Notes under the pieces: generated by a model
What the model was told of the DNA's origin: nothing
The model's input: the letters and a program-made list of their open reading frames with translations, nothing else
The model's database searches: none
Source: an uncultured Halomicronema sp.
GTDB lineage: Bacteria > Cyanobacteriota > Cyanobacteriia > Phormidesmidales > Phormidesmidaceae
Assembly: GCA_937897665.1 (NCBI GenBank)
Contig: CALCPB010000034.1
Location: 1 to 5,363, forward strand
Reading direction: 5' to 3'
Length of the DNA stretch: 5,363 bases
Made by a program: the position numbers and the translations under genes
Shown: positions 1 to 5,363 of the stretch, in pieces
Layout of the letters: every line of letters starts with the position of its first letter
Position numbering within the stretch: position 1 is the stretch's first letter

Positions 1-112
1 CGTCAGGCCATGTTCTAGACCAACGGCTAGGGTCACTAGATGGCTTTGAGAGCGCGAGCTTCAGAAAAAGCGCATCCACAGGTCTAGCACACTACCGAAG
101 TCTCCCGTCTCC

Positions 113-901
113 CTACTGAGCAGCTTGCACACGGACGAGGGCTTCCGACAAAAAGTCGGCAGGCACCGCGCCCGGAATCAGGACGTCATTCATGATGAAC
201 GTCGGCGTACTGCTGAGCTGTAGTTCTTGGGCAAGGGCCAAATCACGGGCGACGGCTTTTTTCGCGTCTTCACTGGCGCGATCTGTGTTGAACTGATCAA
301 GATCTAAGTCTAAATCACGGGCAATTCTCAGGTAGAGTCCCTCGCCCAGATTGGGCTGGTTCTCAAAGAGAGCATCGTGGTAGGCCCAAAATTGACCCTG
401 CTGTCCGGCGGCCCAAGAGGCCAGCGCAGCGGGCAGTGCCTCAGGGTGAATGTTGGTCAGGGGAAAGTTTTTCAAGACAAAAAGTACATCGTTGTCATGC
501 TCGGCGAGAAATTCATCAATGTGGCCGGTGGCCTGGTTGCAGAACCCGCACTGATAGTCAGAAAATTTCAGCAGCACTACCGTGGCATCAGGATTGCCCA
601 GCGTCGGAGAATCGCCTACCAAAATTTCTCGACTCAGGTCATCGACAACTTCCGTCACCAAAACTTGATGTTCTTCCTGGTTAGCGGGGGGCGCGGCTAC
701 GGGAGTCGGTGCTGCGGTCGGTGCCTCAGCGTCTAAAGGGGCCGTTGAGTTGCCACCCAGAGAAGTCGTCAATGAAATCAAAAGTGCTGCACCAACGACA
801 CCGAAGAAGCCAATGCCCAACCATAGCGGCCAGTTTGTGGCTTTGGCTTTGGCTGAGTTAGAAGAATTCTCGGCTGGAATCTTAGGGGAAGAATCACTCA
901 T
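113..901 (-). CDS. Membrane-anchored DsbA-family thiol-disulfide oxidoreductase
   Basis: 262 residues, ATG start at 901, TAG stop at 113-115. Residues 1-23 are polar. Residues 24-46 form one hydrophobic helix that reads as an uncleaved anchor or signal-anchor. A Pro/Ala/Thr-rich linker follows (about 52-75). From about 90 to 260 lies a DsbA/thioredoxin_4-like domain: a conserved LKFSDYQCGFC stretch with active-site C118-G-F-C121, then the helical insert, then a cis-proline loop STPTF with P233. The family makes or isomerises disulfides in exported proteins, so the catalytic domain should face the periplasm or thylakoid lumen. In cyanobacteria such proteins are thought to be reoxidised by a VKOR-type partner; none is in this window. 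No Shine-Dalgarno sequence is visible before the ATG. The gene is divergent from the exported protease at 1325. The family is clear; the direction of catalysis and the substrates are not known. Confidence 0.9.
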   Translation of the reverse strand: MSDSSPKIPAENSSNSAKAKATNWPLWLGIGFFGVVGAALLISLTTSLGGNSTAPLDAEAPTAAPTPVAAPPANQEEHQVLVTEVVDDLSREILVGDSPTLGNPDATVVLLKFSDYQCGFCNQATGHIDEFLAEHDNDVLFVLKNFPLTNIHPEALPAALASWAAGQQGQFWAYHDALFENQPNLGEGLYLRIARDLDLDLDQFNTDRASEDAKKAVARDLALAQELQLSSTPTFIMNDVLIPGAVPADFLSEALVRVQAAQ

Positions 902-936
902 GACTAAATCAAAGGGTGGCGGTAAAGAATGCGCTC

Positions 937-944
937 AATTTATC
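937..944 (-). promoter_or_regulatory. Candidate -10 element for the DsbA-like gene
   Basis: On the minus strand two overlapping -10-like hexamers, TAAATT (937-942) and GATAAA (939-944), each match TATAAT at four of six positions. No good -35 lies 16-18 bp upstream; that spot is occupied by the CTGAGA repeats. The layout would suit an activator-dependent promoter. This is inferred from spacing only. Confidence 0.25.
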
Positions 945-950
945 TCAACA

Positions 951-1016
951 ATCTGAGAACACCCTGAGAGAGCATAGAAATCTGAGAATACTCTGAGAGC
1001 GACTAGAGAATTGAGA
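951..1016. repeat. 29-bp tandem repeat with phased CTGAGA cores, possible operator
   Basis: Two adjacent 29-bp copies (951-979 and 980-1008) agree at 23 of 29 positions, and at 18 of 20 over the first 20. A degenerate third start follows. The core CTGAGA occurs at 953, 964, 982 and 993, with TTGAGA at 1011, so the spacing alternates exactly 11, 18, 11, 18 bp. On the minus strand, toward the DsbA-like gene, the cores read TCTCAG. The nearest core lies about 8-10 bp upstream of a candidate -10. Direct half-sites 11 bp apart are the usual geometry for OmpR/PhoB-family response regulators, so an activator site is a reasonable inference. I do not recognise the box, and simple repeat slippage is the alternative. 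Confidence 0.6.
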
Positions 1017-1021
1017 CTCCC

Positions 1022-1208
1022 CCATTAGGTGCTCCATCACCTGGCCCCGATGAGCGCATTCGTCGTGGCAGTCCGGCTCTGACGCCGCTCCTCAAAGCAG
1101 ACCACGTTTTGTCAGGCTGAGGCCGTGTCCCCCCCCGCGATCGCCACCGGATTTTAACCTTTGCCTCGGCGCGGATCGGGCCACCGTTCTCTAGGCGGTG
1201 CCCAATGG
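1022..1208. other. GC-rich intergenic block, possible structured RNA or extragenic element
   Basis: This is the central part of the 423-bp gap at 902-1324. It is clearly GC-richer than its two AT-rich flanks and holds a C8 run (1129-1136) touching a HIP1 site (1137-1144). The ends can pair: 1022-1032 against 1198-1208 gives eight Watson-Crick pairs, two G-U pairs and one mismatch over 11 positions. Two local hairpins compete with that stem: AGGTG/CACCT at 1027-1042, and an eight-pair stem with one bulged base and a 9-nt loop at 1178-1203. It could be part of a long 5' leader of the protease gene, a dispersed extragenic element, or unstructured spacer. No T-tract follows either hairpin, so a terminator is unlikely. 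I see no convincing gene here. Confidence 0.3.
1137..1144. repeat. HIP1 palindromes (GCGATCGC); eight copies in the window
   Basis: Exact octamers start at 1137, 2025, 2725, 2877, 3747, 4377, 4884 and 5288. The copy at 2025 is the centre of a 12-bp perfect palindrome (2023-2034). Four copies lie inside genes and four between them. HIP1 is the highly iterated palindrome of many cyanobacterial genomes, and this density is the best clue to the host group. Confidence 0.95.
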
Positions 1209-1313
1209 CAGGTCTTGTGATCAGAGAGAAACTGAAATTCCAGACTTTTAAGGAAATTAGGGCACTTTGATTGAAGGGAATAAATAGTGTGGCGGCTTGT
1301 GAACGTTTTGCAT

Positions 1314-1320
1314 GAGGTGG
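1314..1320 (+). promoter_or_regulatory. Ribosome binding site of the protease gene
   Basis: GAGGTGG at 1314-1320 ends four bases before the ATG at 1325; its GAGG core ends seven bases before. This supports 1325 as the start, and that start also gives a complete export signal. Confidence 0.65.
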
Positions 1321-1324
1321 GCGT

Positions 1325-2287
1325 ATGACGTGGCGTTGGTTTTCCTGCACCGGTTTAGGGCTGGCAACAATCATGATGAGCGGGTCGGGCATGGCCCCCG
1401 GCTTCACTCAGCAGCTTCATGAAGTAACCTTAGAACCCTTGACCCTCAGCGCCTCAGAGGTGGGGGGAACCGCCTACGTGCCCGCTGCCGTTGACACCTC
1501 CCCCCGACCAGTCGATGGGCCGCTGCGGGCCGTGGTGAATGAGGACGATCGCACCCCCGTCTTGAGTGCTCGATATCCTTGGTCGACCATTGGGCGGGTC
1601 GATTGGGTCGCCCCGGACGGTGTTACCGTGCTGGGAGCTTGTACGGGGACGCTGATTGGGCCGCAGCTGGTACTCACCAATGCCCACTGTTTAATTGATC
1701 CCGAGAGTGATCTGCCCACCACCCACGCCATTACCTTTCGCCCCAATGTGATTCAGGGCGAGTCTGAGGCCGTGGCGACGGTGGTGGCCTACGAATATGG
1801 CAGCAGCCCGTTTACCGGCGATGTCTCCGACGACTGGGCACTGTTAACCCTAGACGAGCCTTTGGGCGAGACCTTTGGCTTTTTGGGCTGGCGTCATGTT
1901 GACTTTGTCGATGCCGACACGCTGGCCGAGATGGATAGCCAAATCAGTGTGGTCGGCTACTCGGCAGATTTTCCCCCGGCGACGCTGAGCGGGTTGGGCG
2001 AGCCGGGCGAAACCGCTGGGCTCAGCGATCGCTGCAGCGTGATTACGGAGCTAGAAGAGGGTGATTTTGCCGGGAGCTTAATTCACACCTGTGACACCAA
2101 CCCTGGCGCATCGGGAGCCCCACTATTTGCCCTGTTTGATGACGGCGACTACTACATCTTGGGGCTGCACGCTGGCAGCGTGACCCTGCTTGAAAATGTG
2201 ACCCTGCCCACTGGTGAGCAAACCGATGTGTTGAATCGCGGCATTCCCGTATCACGCTGGGCCGCCAGAGCCGCTGCGCTCCGTTAG
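1325..2287 (+). CDS. Secreted V8/glutamyl-endopeptidase-like serine protease
   Basis: 320 residues. The N-terminus has a short basic start (R4) and a hydrophobic stretch (about 5-28), which reads as a signal peptide. Residues about 30-69 look like a propeptide. The catalytic domain probably begins near V70-V71, where NEDDRTPV resembles the mature start of Bacillus glutamyl endopeptidases. The chymotrypsin-fold triad is complete: H121 in LTNAHC, D170 in DDWALLTL, S263 in the GASGAP nucleophile loop. C106 and C122 match the histidine-loop disulfide; C237 and C256 may form a second. H282 in the GLHAG segment sits where glutamyl endopeptidases place a histidine that helps recognise the P1 glutamate, so Glu specificity is plausible but unproven. 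The enzyme should act outside the cytoplasm. It is divergent from the DsbA-like gene and its stop lies 13 bp from the convergent gene at 2301. No strong promoter is visible. Confidence 0.92.
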   Translation: MTWRWFSCTGLGLATIMMSGSGMAPGFTQQLHEVTLEPLTLSASEVGGTAYVPAAVDTSPRPVDGPLRAVVNEDDRTPVLSARYPWSTIGRVDWVAPDGVTVLGACTGTLIGPQLVLTNAHCLIDPESDLPTTHAITFRPNVIQGESEAVATVVAYEYGSSPFTGDVSDDWALLTLDEPLGETFGFLGWRHVDFVDADTLAEMDSQISVVGYSADFPPATLSGLGEPGETAGLSDRCSVITELEEGDFAGSLIHTCDTNPGASGAPLFALFDDGDYYILGLHAGSVTLLENVTLPTGEQTDVLNRGIPVSRWAARAAALR

Positions 2288-2300
2288 CACCGCGTCAGAC

Positions 2301-2804
2301 TCAAAACTGCAGCGTCGAATTGGGGGCTTGGTTGTCTGTCTGCTGGCCAGTGCCCAGCGGCTGAGCAGCCGTGTGAACGGGTGTCACGGCACCCTGGGAA
2401 AGCGGGGCCGGCATCGGAACGGTGGCGCGGTGGTGAAAGGTGTAGAGGATATCGCCGTGGTTGGTCGGCTCAAAGTCGGCAAAATAAGCTTGAGCCCGTG
2501 CATCGCGAAACTCGCGCGCTTGGGCACCAGTAATGTGGGCAGCCATCGCGAAATCCAGAGCGCTAATGCGACCCTGGTAGCTGGGCAAACAATCATAAAA
2601 ACAGCTGTACAAACGCCGCTGAAAATCGCGATGGCGCTGCCAGCGATACCACCCAGCAATCCCCCCCGCCAACAGCAACAGCCAGGGTAGCAACAGCTTG
2701 AGGAGCCAAATCAGTAGCAAGACGGCGATCGCCGCCCCCAATCCCAACCCTAGTCGCAGCGTCACGTGCTCAGCATCAAAAGATTGGGGCGGCAGTCGCG
2801 ACAT
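2301..2804 (-). CDS. Small membrane protein of unknown function with conserved cytosolic-type domain
   Basis: 167 residues, ATG start at 2804, TGA stop at 2301-2303. After a short polar N-terminus come two closely spaced hydrophobic segments (about 17-35 and 37-53) separated by a single lysine (K36), which could be a tight hairpin or one long helix. A basic stretch follows (WYRWQRHRDFQRR, 52-64). Residues about 65-124 form a compact domain with YQGRISALDFAMAAHITGAQAREF, a helix-turn pattern like the small winged-helix-like C-terminal domains I recall from several uncharacterised cyanobacterial membrane proteins. The tail (125-167) is Pro/Gln/Thr-rich and looks disordered. By the positive-inside rule the domain should be cytosolic. 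I do not recognise a named gene and offer no function. It is convergent with the protease gene; the candidate promoter at 2826-2854 suggests its own transcription. Confidence 0.8.
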   Translation of the reverse strand: MSRLPPQSFDAEHVTLRLGLGLGAAIAVLLLIWLLKLLLPWLLLLAGGIAGWYRWQRHRDFQRRLYSCFYDCLPSYQGRISALDFAMAAHITGAQAREFRDARAQAYFADFEPTNHGDILYTFHHRATVPMPAPLSQGAVTPVHTAAQPLGTGQQTDNQAPNSTLQF

Positions 2805-2812
2805 GGGTCTGA

Positions 2813-2817
2813 CTCCA
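2813..2817 (-). promoter_or_regulatory. Ribosome binding site of the small membrane protein gene
   Basis: TGGAG on the minus strand, eight bases before the ATG at 2804. Its spacing supports that start codon. Confidence 0.55.
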
Positions 2818-2825
2818 GTTCAAGC

Positions 2826-2854
2826 GTATTACTGATTTTCTCTTTGAGTGTAAA
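2826..2854 (-). promoter_or_regulatory. Candidate sigma-70 promoter for the small membrane protein gene
   Basis: On the minus strand TTTACA (2849-2854, five of six to TTGACA) is followed after 17 bp by TAATAC (2826-2831, three of six to TATAAT). A 15-bp spacing to AGTAAT gives a four-of-six alternative. It lies in the 96-bp gap after the oxidoreductase stop, and transcription would begin just upstream of the ribosome binding site. This argues against simple cotranscription with the oxidoreductase. Confidence 0.35.
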
Positions 2855-2900
2855 AGACGCTGGGAGCTTTGTCCGGGCGATCGCACATCAACCGTTACAT

Positions 2901-4265
2901 TCAGGCCGTCTGACGTTCTAGCCAGCCGCGCATTTTGCCCGGATTCAGCAATCCGTAGGGATCGACCTGCGCTTTGAAGTCAACCTGCGCTGGGTTAATT
3001 TCCTTGCGGCCCCCATCTTCCAAAATGTAGGTGTGGGGGTTGGCGATAAAAGCGCCTTGCGCTTCGAGGTAGTCAATGATGGCCTGTAGCCGTTCTGGTG
3101 TTGAGAAGCGCACCAGCTGCAGCGCGGCGGCAATCACCGACCCACCCACTCGAAAATATTCCAAATGCATCATCACCTCATCGCCGAAGTGCTCATACAT
3201 CTGCTGCACCAGCTGCAGCTCCGGATCATGGGGAAACAGCGTTTGCAAATAGGTCAAAGAGGGATCGACATTGCGGGCGTGCAGGGTGGTGTGGTTCCAG
3301 GTGAATTCTGCCAGCGAGGTCTTTTTGCCCGCCTCGTCTGCCGCCTTTTGGTAGGTGATAGTGCCACCAAACTCAGCCACGAGTTCGGCCAGTAGCTCTA
3401 GTGACGGCTCAGCCACCATCAGCAGCGCCGCATGGCAACCTGTCGGCAAGTAGGCTTTGAGTGCCGCAAAGTAGCTGGGAATCGGGGCCGCATGGACGCT
3501 AATCAACTTTTTGATCAGACCGTCGGCATCGCCGAGGGCCTGCCCAAACCGCGCCGCCGTCATGAAATCATCAAAGGTGACAATCACCTCTGCCCAGGGA
3601 TAGGCGGGCCCCAGCGGAATTTCTAGCTCGGTAATAATGCCGTTCGTGCCATAGGCATGGTTGACCTGCTGCACGTCATCACCTCGCAGTTCAATCACGC
3701 GAGGTTCATCTTCTAAGGTCACGACCCGCACCGCATTGAGGTTGCCGCGATCGCGCAGTTGCCCATACATAATTGACCCAATGCCGCCGCTGCCGCCACC
3801 GATAAAGCCGCCAATCGTCGCCGTGCGATAGGTCGAGGGATACATGCGAATTTCCCAGCCTGCGGGCCGTGTGACTTTATCAATCGCCGCCAACTTGGCT
3901 CCAGCAGCGACGCAGGCCATCCCCGGTTTCACCCACTTCACCGCATTCATCCGGCTCAGGTCCAGGATGATGCCCCCCGCCAAGGGAATGCACTGCCCAT
4001 AGTTGCCCGTCCCGGCCCCCCGCACGGTGACCGGCACCTTGGCCGCAACACAAGCTTTAGCCACCTGCAGCACCTCCGCTTCTGAGGTGGGCCGCACGAC
4101 TAAATCCGCCGTTTTATCCGCCAACTGTGCCTGCAAAATTGGGCTGAAGTAGTAGTAGTCCTTCGACAGTTTTTCGACCTGGGTGGGGTCGCGAATCACT
4201 TCTACGTCACCCAGGGCGGTTGTGAAAGCCTGCCAGTCAATGGTGGGATTGGTCGTCGAGGTCAT
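2901..4265 (-). CDS. PCMH-type FAD-binding oxidoreductase (GlcD / D-lactate dehydrogenase superfamily)
   Basis: 454 residues from the ATG at 4265 to the TGA at 2901-2903. The frame stays open to a GTG at 4361, but the extra 32 residues are basic and unlike the family, so the ATG is preferred. No Shine-Dalgarno sequence marks either start. Residues about 50-220 form the FAD-binding PCMH domain: VRPTSEAEV, the diphosphate loop VRGAGTGNYGQ (81-91), and the glycine-rich run TATIGGFIGGGSGGIGSI (148-165). The C-terminal part (about 225-448) is a substrate-cap region ending with DPYGLLNPGKM (435-445), the usual end of FAD-linked oxidases. The HxGDGNxH metal-binding motif of GlcD and many 2-hydroxyacid dehydrogenases is absent. 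The enzyme should be soluble and oxidise a small substrate, probably a hydroxyacid or alcohol, using FAD. Substrate and electron acceptor cannot be read from the sequence, and no partner subunit such as GlcE or GlcF is nearby. Confidence 0.88.
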   Translation of the reverse strand: MTSTTNPTIDWQAFTTALGDVEVIRDPTQVEKLSKDYYYFSPILQAQLADKTADLVVRPTSEAEVLQVAKACVAAKVPVTVRGAGTGNYGQCIPLAGGIILDLSRMNAVKWVKPGMACVAAGAKLAAIDKVTRPAGWEIRMYPSTYRTATIGGFIGGGSGGIGSIMYGQLRDRGNLNAVRVVTLEDEPRVIELRGDDVQQVNHAYGTNGIITELEIPLGPAYPWAEVIVTFDDFMTAARFGQALGDADGLIKKLISVHAAPIPSYFAALKAYLPTGCHAALLMVAEPSLELLAELVAEFGGTITYQKAADEAGKKTSLAEFTWNHTTLHARNVDPSLTYLQTLFPHDPELQLVQQMYEHFGDEVMMHLEYFRVGGSVIAAALQLVRFSTPERLQAIIDYLEAQGAFIANPHTYILEDGGRKEINPAQVDFKAQVDPYGLLNPGKMRGWLERQTA

Positions 4266-4567
4266 GGGAGTTTGACTTAGTCGGAAGAGAATGTTTAAGG
4301 TACGGCGTCGCTGAGATATGTGTCGTAGTTTTACACACTTCCTCACGAACTGAAGGGCCACTCTAGTAAGCTTGAGGCGATCGCCCCCCGCTTCGCAGTC
4401 ACCAGCACCTTGAAATCCTGGGAAACGCAGGAGCGGTGAGCCTCAGCAGCGTCAAATCACAGCCTTGCCGAGTGGGACGTTACCGTTGCGCCTACCAGTC
4501 CCCTATGGCATCGCTTATTGATTTCTACTCACCAGTCAGCAGCTTCAGGGCTAGGCATGAAGAGCCC
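4266..4567. other. Intergenic region between the DUF2062 gene and the oxidoreductase gene
   Basis: About 300 bp with no supported gene. It holds a HIP1 site (4377-4384), the unlikely GTG-led extension of the oxidoreductase frame (4266-4361), and a small dyad at 4319-4337. It should contain the oxidoreductase promoter, but I see no hexamer pair good enough to mark. Just downstream of the DUF2062 stop a GGGCT/AGCCC stem is possible, without a T-tract, so no terminator is called. Confidence 0.5.
4319..4337. repeat. Short inverted repeat TGTGT-N9-ACACA, possible operator
   Basis: Perfect 5-bp arms (4319-4323 and 4333-4337) with a 9-bp spacer, 53 bp upstream of the chosen ATG of the oxidoreductase. 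Size and placement would suit a dimeric regulator. Arms this short arise easily by chance. Confidence 0.2.
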
Positions 4568-5128
4568 CTAAGAGGACTCGTGATGCTTAAACTGACGATA
4601 GCGGGTGCGGGCCCGGCGAATGAGGGGCAGTCCGGCAACATAGGCCAGGGAACCAAAAATTGCCCCCATCACAGCACTGCCGAGCATTAGCGCTAGCCCC
4701 ACATCGGTGCCAGTAGCCAGCCAGTTTTCCAACGACTCCGCATCGGTAAAAAGATTGACAACGGGTTGGCCTAAAATCCACGCGCCCAGTCGGTAGTTAA
4801 AGGCATAAATCGGCACATAGGTGAGGGGATTGCTGATCCAAGTCCCAGCGGCCGCCATCAGCGGATTGCCTTTGATGCGAAAGGCGATCGCCACGCCCAT
4901 GATGGTCTGCAGGCCAAATAGGGGAAACATTCCCGCAAACACGCCGGCGGCCAGCCCCCTCGCCAGTTCTTTAGGATGTCCCCGCAGCCGAATGAACTTC
5001 AAATACAGGTAGCGAACCCGCCGTTTGAGCTGAACCAGCGGTGCGCGCTGTAATTTTGACGAAGCATTCGAAGAGATGGGCACTGCAGATAAATCAGGTA
5101 GCTGGGTTAAGGGCACTGGCAGCAACAA
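4568..5128 (-). CDS. DUF2062 family inner-membrane protein
   Basis: 186 residues if translation begins at the TTG at 5128; TAG stop at 4568-4570. The frame is closed by TAA at 5150-5152 and has no ATG before the conserved domain, so a rare start is required: TTG at 5128 or 5125, or GTG at 5116 or 5083. No Shine-Dalgarno sequence separates them. Residues 1-35 are poorly conserved-looking. The DUF2062 core spans about 40-172: RLRGHPKELARGLAAGVFAG and FPLFGLQT (47-75), then GTWISNPLTYVPIYAF (95-110), then a final hydrophobic stretch TDVGLALMLGSAVMGAIFGSLAYVAGLPL (141-169). Three to four membrane segments are expected, with a basic C-terminal tail. The family is widespread in bacteria and its biochemical role is not established. 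It stands alone here, about 300 bp upstream of the oxidoreductase on the same strand. Confidence 0.88.
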   Translation of the reverse strand: MLLPVPLTQLPDLSAVPISSNASSKLQRAPLVQLKRRVRYLYLKFIRLRGHPKELARGLAAGVFAGMFPLFGLQTIMGVAIAFRIKGNPLMAAAGTWISNPLTYVPIYAFNYRLGAWILGQPVVNLFTDAESLENWLATGTDVGLALMLGSAVMGAIFGSLAYVAGLPLIRRARTRYRQFKHHESS

Positions 5129-5148
5129 CCAATTAAAAGAAAGCGTTA

Positions 5149-5154
5149 ATTATG
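5149..5154 (-). promoter_or_regulatory. Candidate -10 element for the DUF2062 gene
   Basis: CATAAT on the minus strand matches TATAAT at five of six positions. It would start transcription about 14 bases before the TTG at 5128. No matching -35 is visible at 15-18 bp. If real, it gives a very short leader and favours the TTG or a downstream GTG start. Confidence 0.3.
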
Positions 5155-5363
5155 TTTCATCTTAGGGGGTTCACACCGCCCCTGGCAGCGACGAGACGGT
5201 AGATCACAAAATCGATAGGGAATTTTGGTATCCCATGAAGCTGTCGCCAAAATTTGGATCAGTAAGATTTCAGGACTCGGCGCATTCGCGATCGCACGCA
5301 ACCTCACAGAGGAAAGTTGTCAATTTGGAACCGGCCCGATAGCATGGGCTTAAGTTACAAAAG
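5155..5363. other. Right-end intergenic DNA without a supported gene
   Basis: No open frame with protein-like content lies here on either strand. It contains a HIP1 site (5288-5295) and an inverted repeat with 8-bp arms AATTTTGG and CCAAAATT (5221-5228 and 5247-5254, 18-bp spacer). An ATG at 5344 could begin a plus-strand gene running off the window, but only six codons are visible. Confidence 0.4.

Noticed and set aside
15..87. Inverted 7-bp arms CTAGACC (15-21) and GGTCTAG (81-87) after the DsbA-like gene
   Set aside because: The 59-bp spacer is long, there is no adjacent T-tract, and it does not resemble a terminator or attachment site; likely chance.
1003..1407. A 134-residue minus-strand open frame across the divergent intergenic region and the protease start
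   Set aside because: It overlaps the protease signal peptide codons antisense, is rich in Arg, Gly, Ser and Pro as expected from GC-rich noncoding DNA, and has no recognisable domain.
2328..2690. A 120-residue plus-strand open frame opposite the small membrane protein gene
   Set aside because: It is a shadow of the minus-strand gene; the product is basic and low in recognisable features, while the opposite strand gives clear membrane helices and a good ribosome binding site.
2846..2872. Possible terminator after the oxidoreductase (GCT/AGC stem followed by CTTTT on the minus strand)
   Set aside because: The stem has only three clean pairs with a 3-nt loop and is separated from the T-run; too weak to call.
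4266..4361. N-terminal extension of the FAD oxidoreductase from a GTG at 4361
   Set aside because: The 32 added residues are basic and unlike a family N-terminus, while the ATG at 4265 gives a normal family length.
4436..4690. An 84-residue plus-strand frame starting at a GTG
   Set aside because: It runs antisense into the 3' end of the DUF2062 gene, has no ribosome binding site and no protein-like composition.
5344..5363. Start of a plus-strand gene at the ATG at 5344
   Set aside because: Only six codons fit in the window, there is no convincing ribosome binding site, and the content cannot be judged.

Overview
The window looks like a chromosomal segment from a cyanobacterium. The main evidence is eight exact copies of the HIP1 palindrome GCGATCGC in 5.4 kb, spread over genes and intergenic DNA, where chance predicts about 0.1. 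The protein set agrees: a membrane-anchored DsbA-like protein, a small DUF2062 membrane protein and a two-helix membrane protein with a cyanobacterial-type C-terminal domain. Base composition is moderately GC-rich. I see no rRNA or tRNA gene, no insertion sequence, no phage gene and no CRISPR array.

Layout from left to right. (1) 113-901, minus: a DsbA-family thiol-disulfide oxidoreductase with one N-terminal membrane anchor and a CGFC active site. (2) 902-1324: a 423-bp divergent intergenic region. Its left part carries a 29-bp tandem repeat whose CTGAGA cores alternate at exact 11 and 18 bp spacings. Its middle is a GC-rich block with a possible closing stem. (3) 1325-2287, plus: a secreted glutamyl-endopeptidase-like (V8-type) serine protease with a complete catalytic triad. 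(4) 2301-2804, minus: a small membrane protein of unknown function, convergent with the protease and 13 bp from it. (5) 2901-4265, minus: a PCMH-type FAD-binding oxidoreductase related to GlcD and D-lactate dehydrogenase. (6) 4266-4567: an intergenic region with a weak dyad. (7) 4568-5128, minus: a DUF2062 membrane protein that lacks an ATG start. (8) 5129-5363: no supported gene.

There is no obvious pathway or operon. Genes 4, 5 and 7 share a strand, but the gaps (96 and about 300 bp) and a candidate promoter before gene 4 argue for separate transcription. The one pairing that suggests a shared job is the divergent DsbA-like oxidoreductase and exported protease: the protease has four cysteines in its predicted mature part, at positions expected to form disulfides. 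That link is inference.

I did not find an evidently new multi-gene system. The most interesting non-coding signal is the phased CTGAGA repeat before the DsbA-like gene. It resembles an operator for an OmpR/PhoB-type regulator but matches no box I can name.
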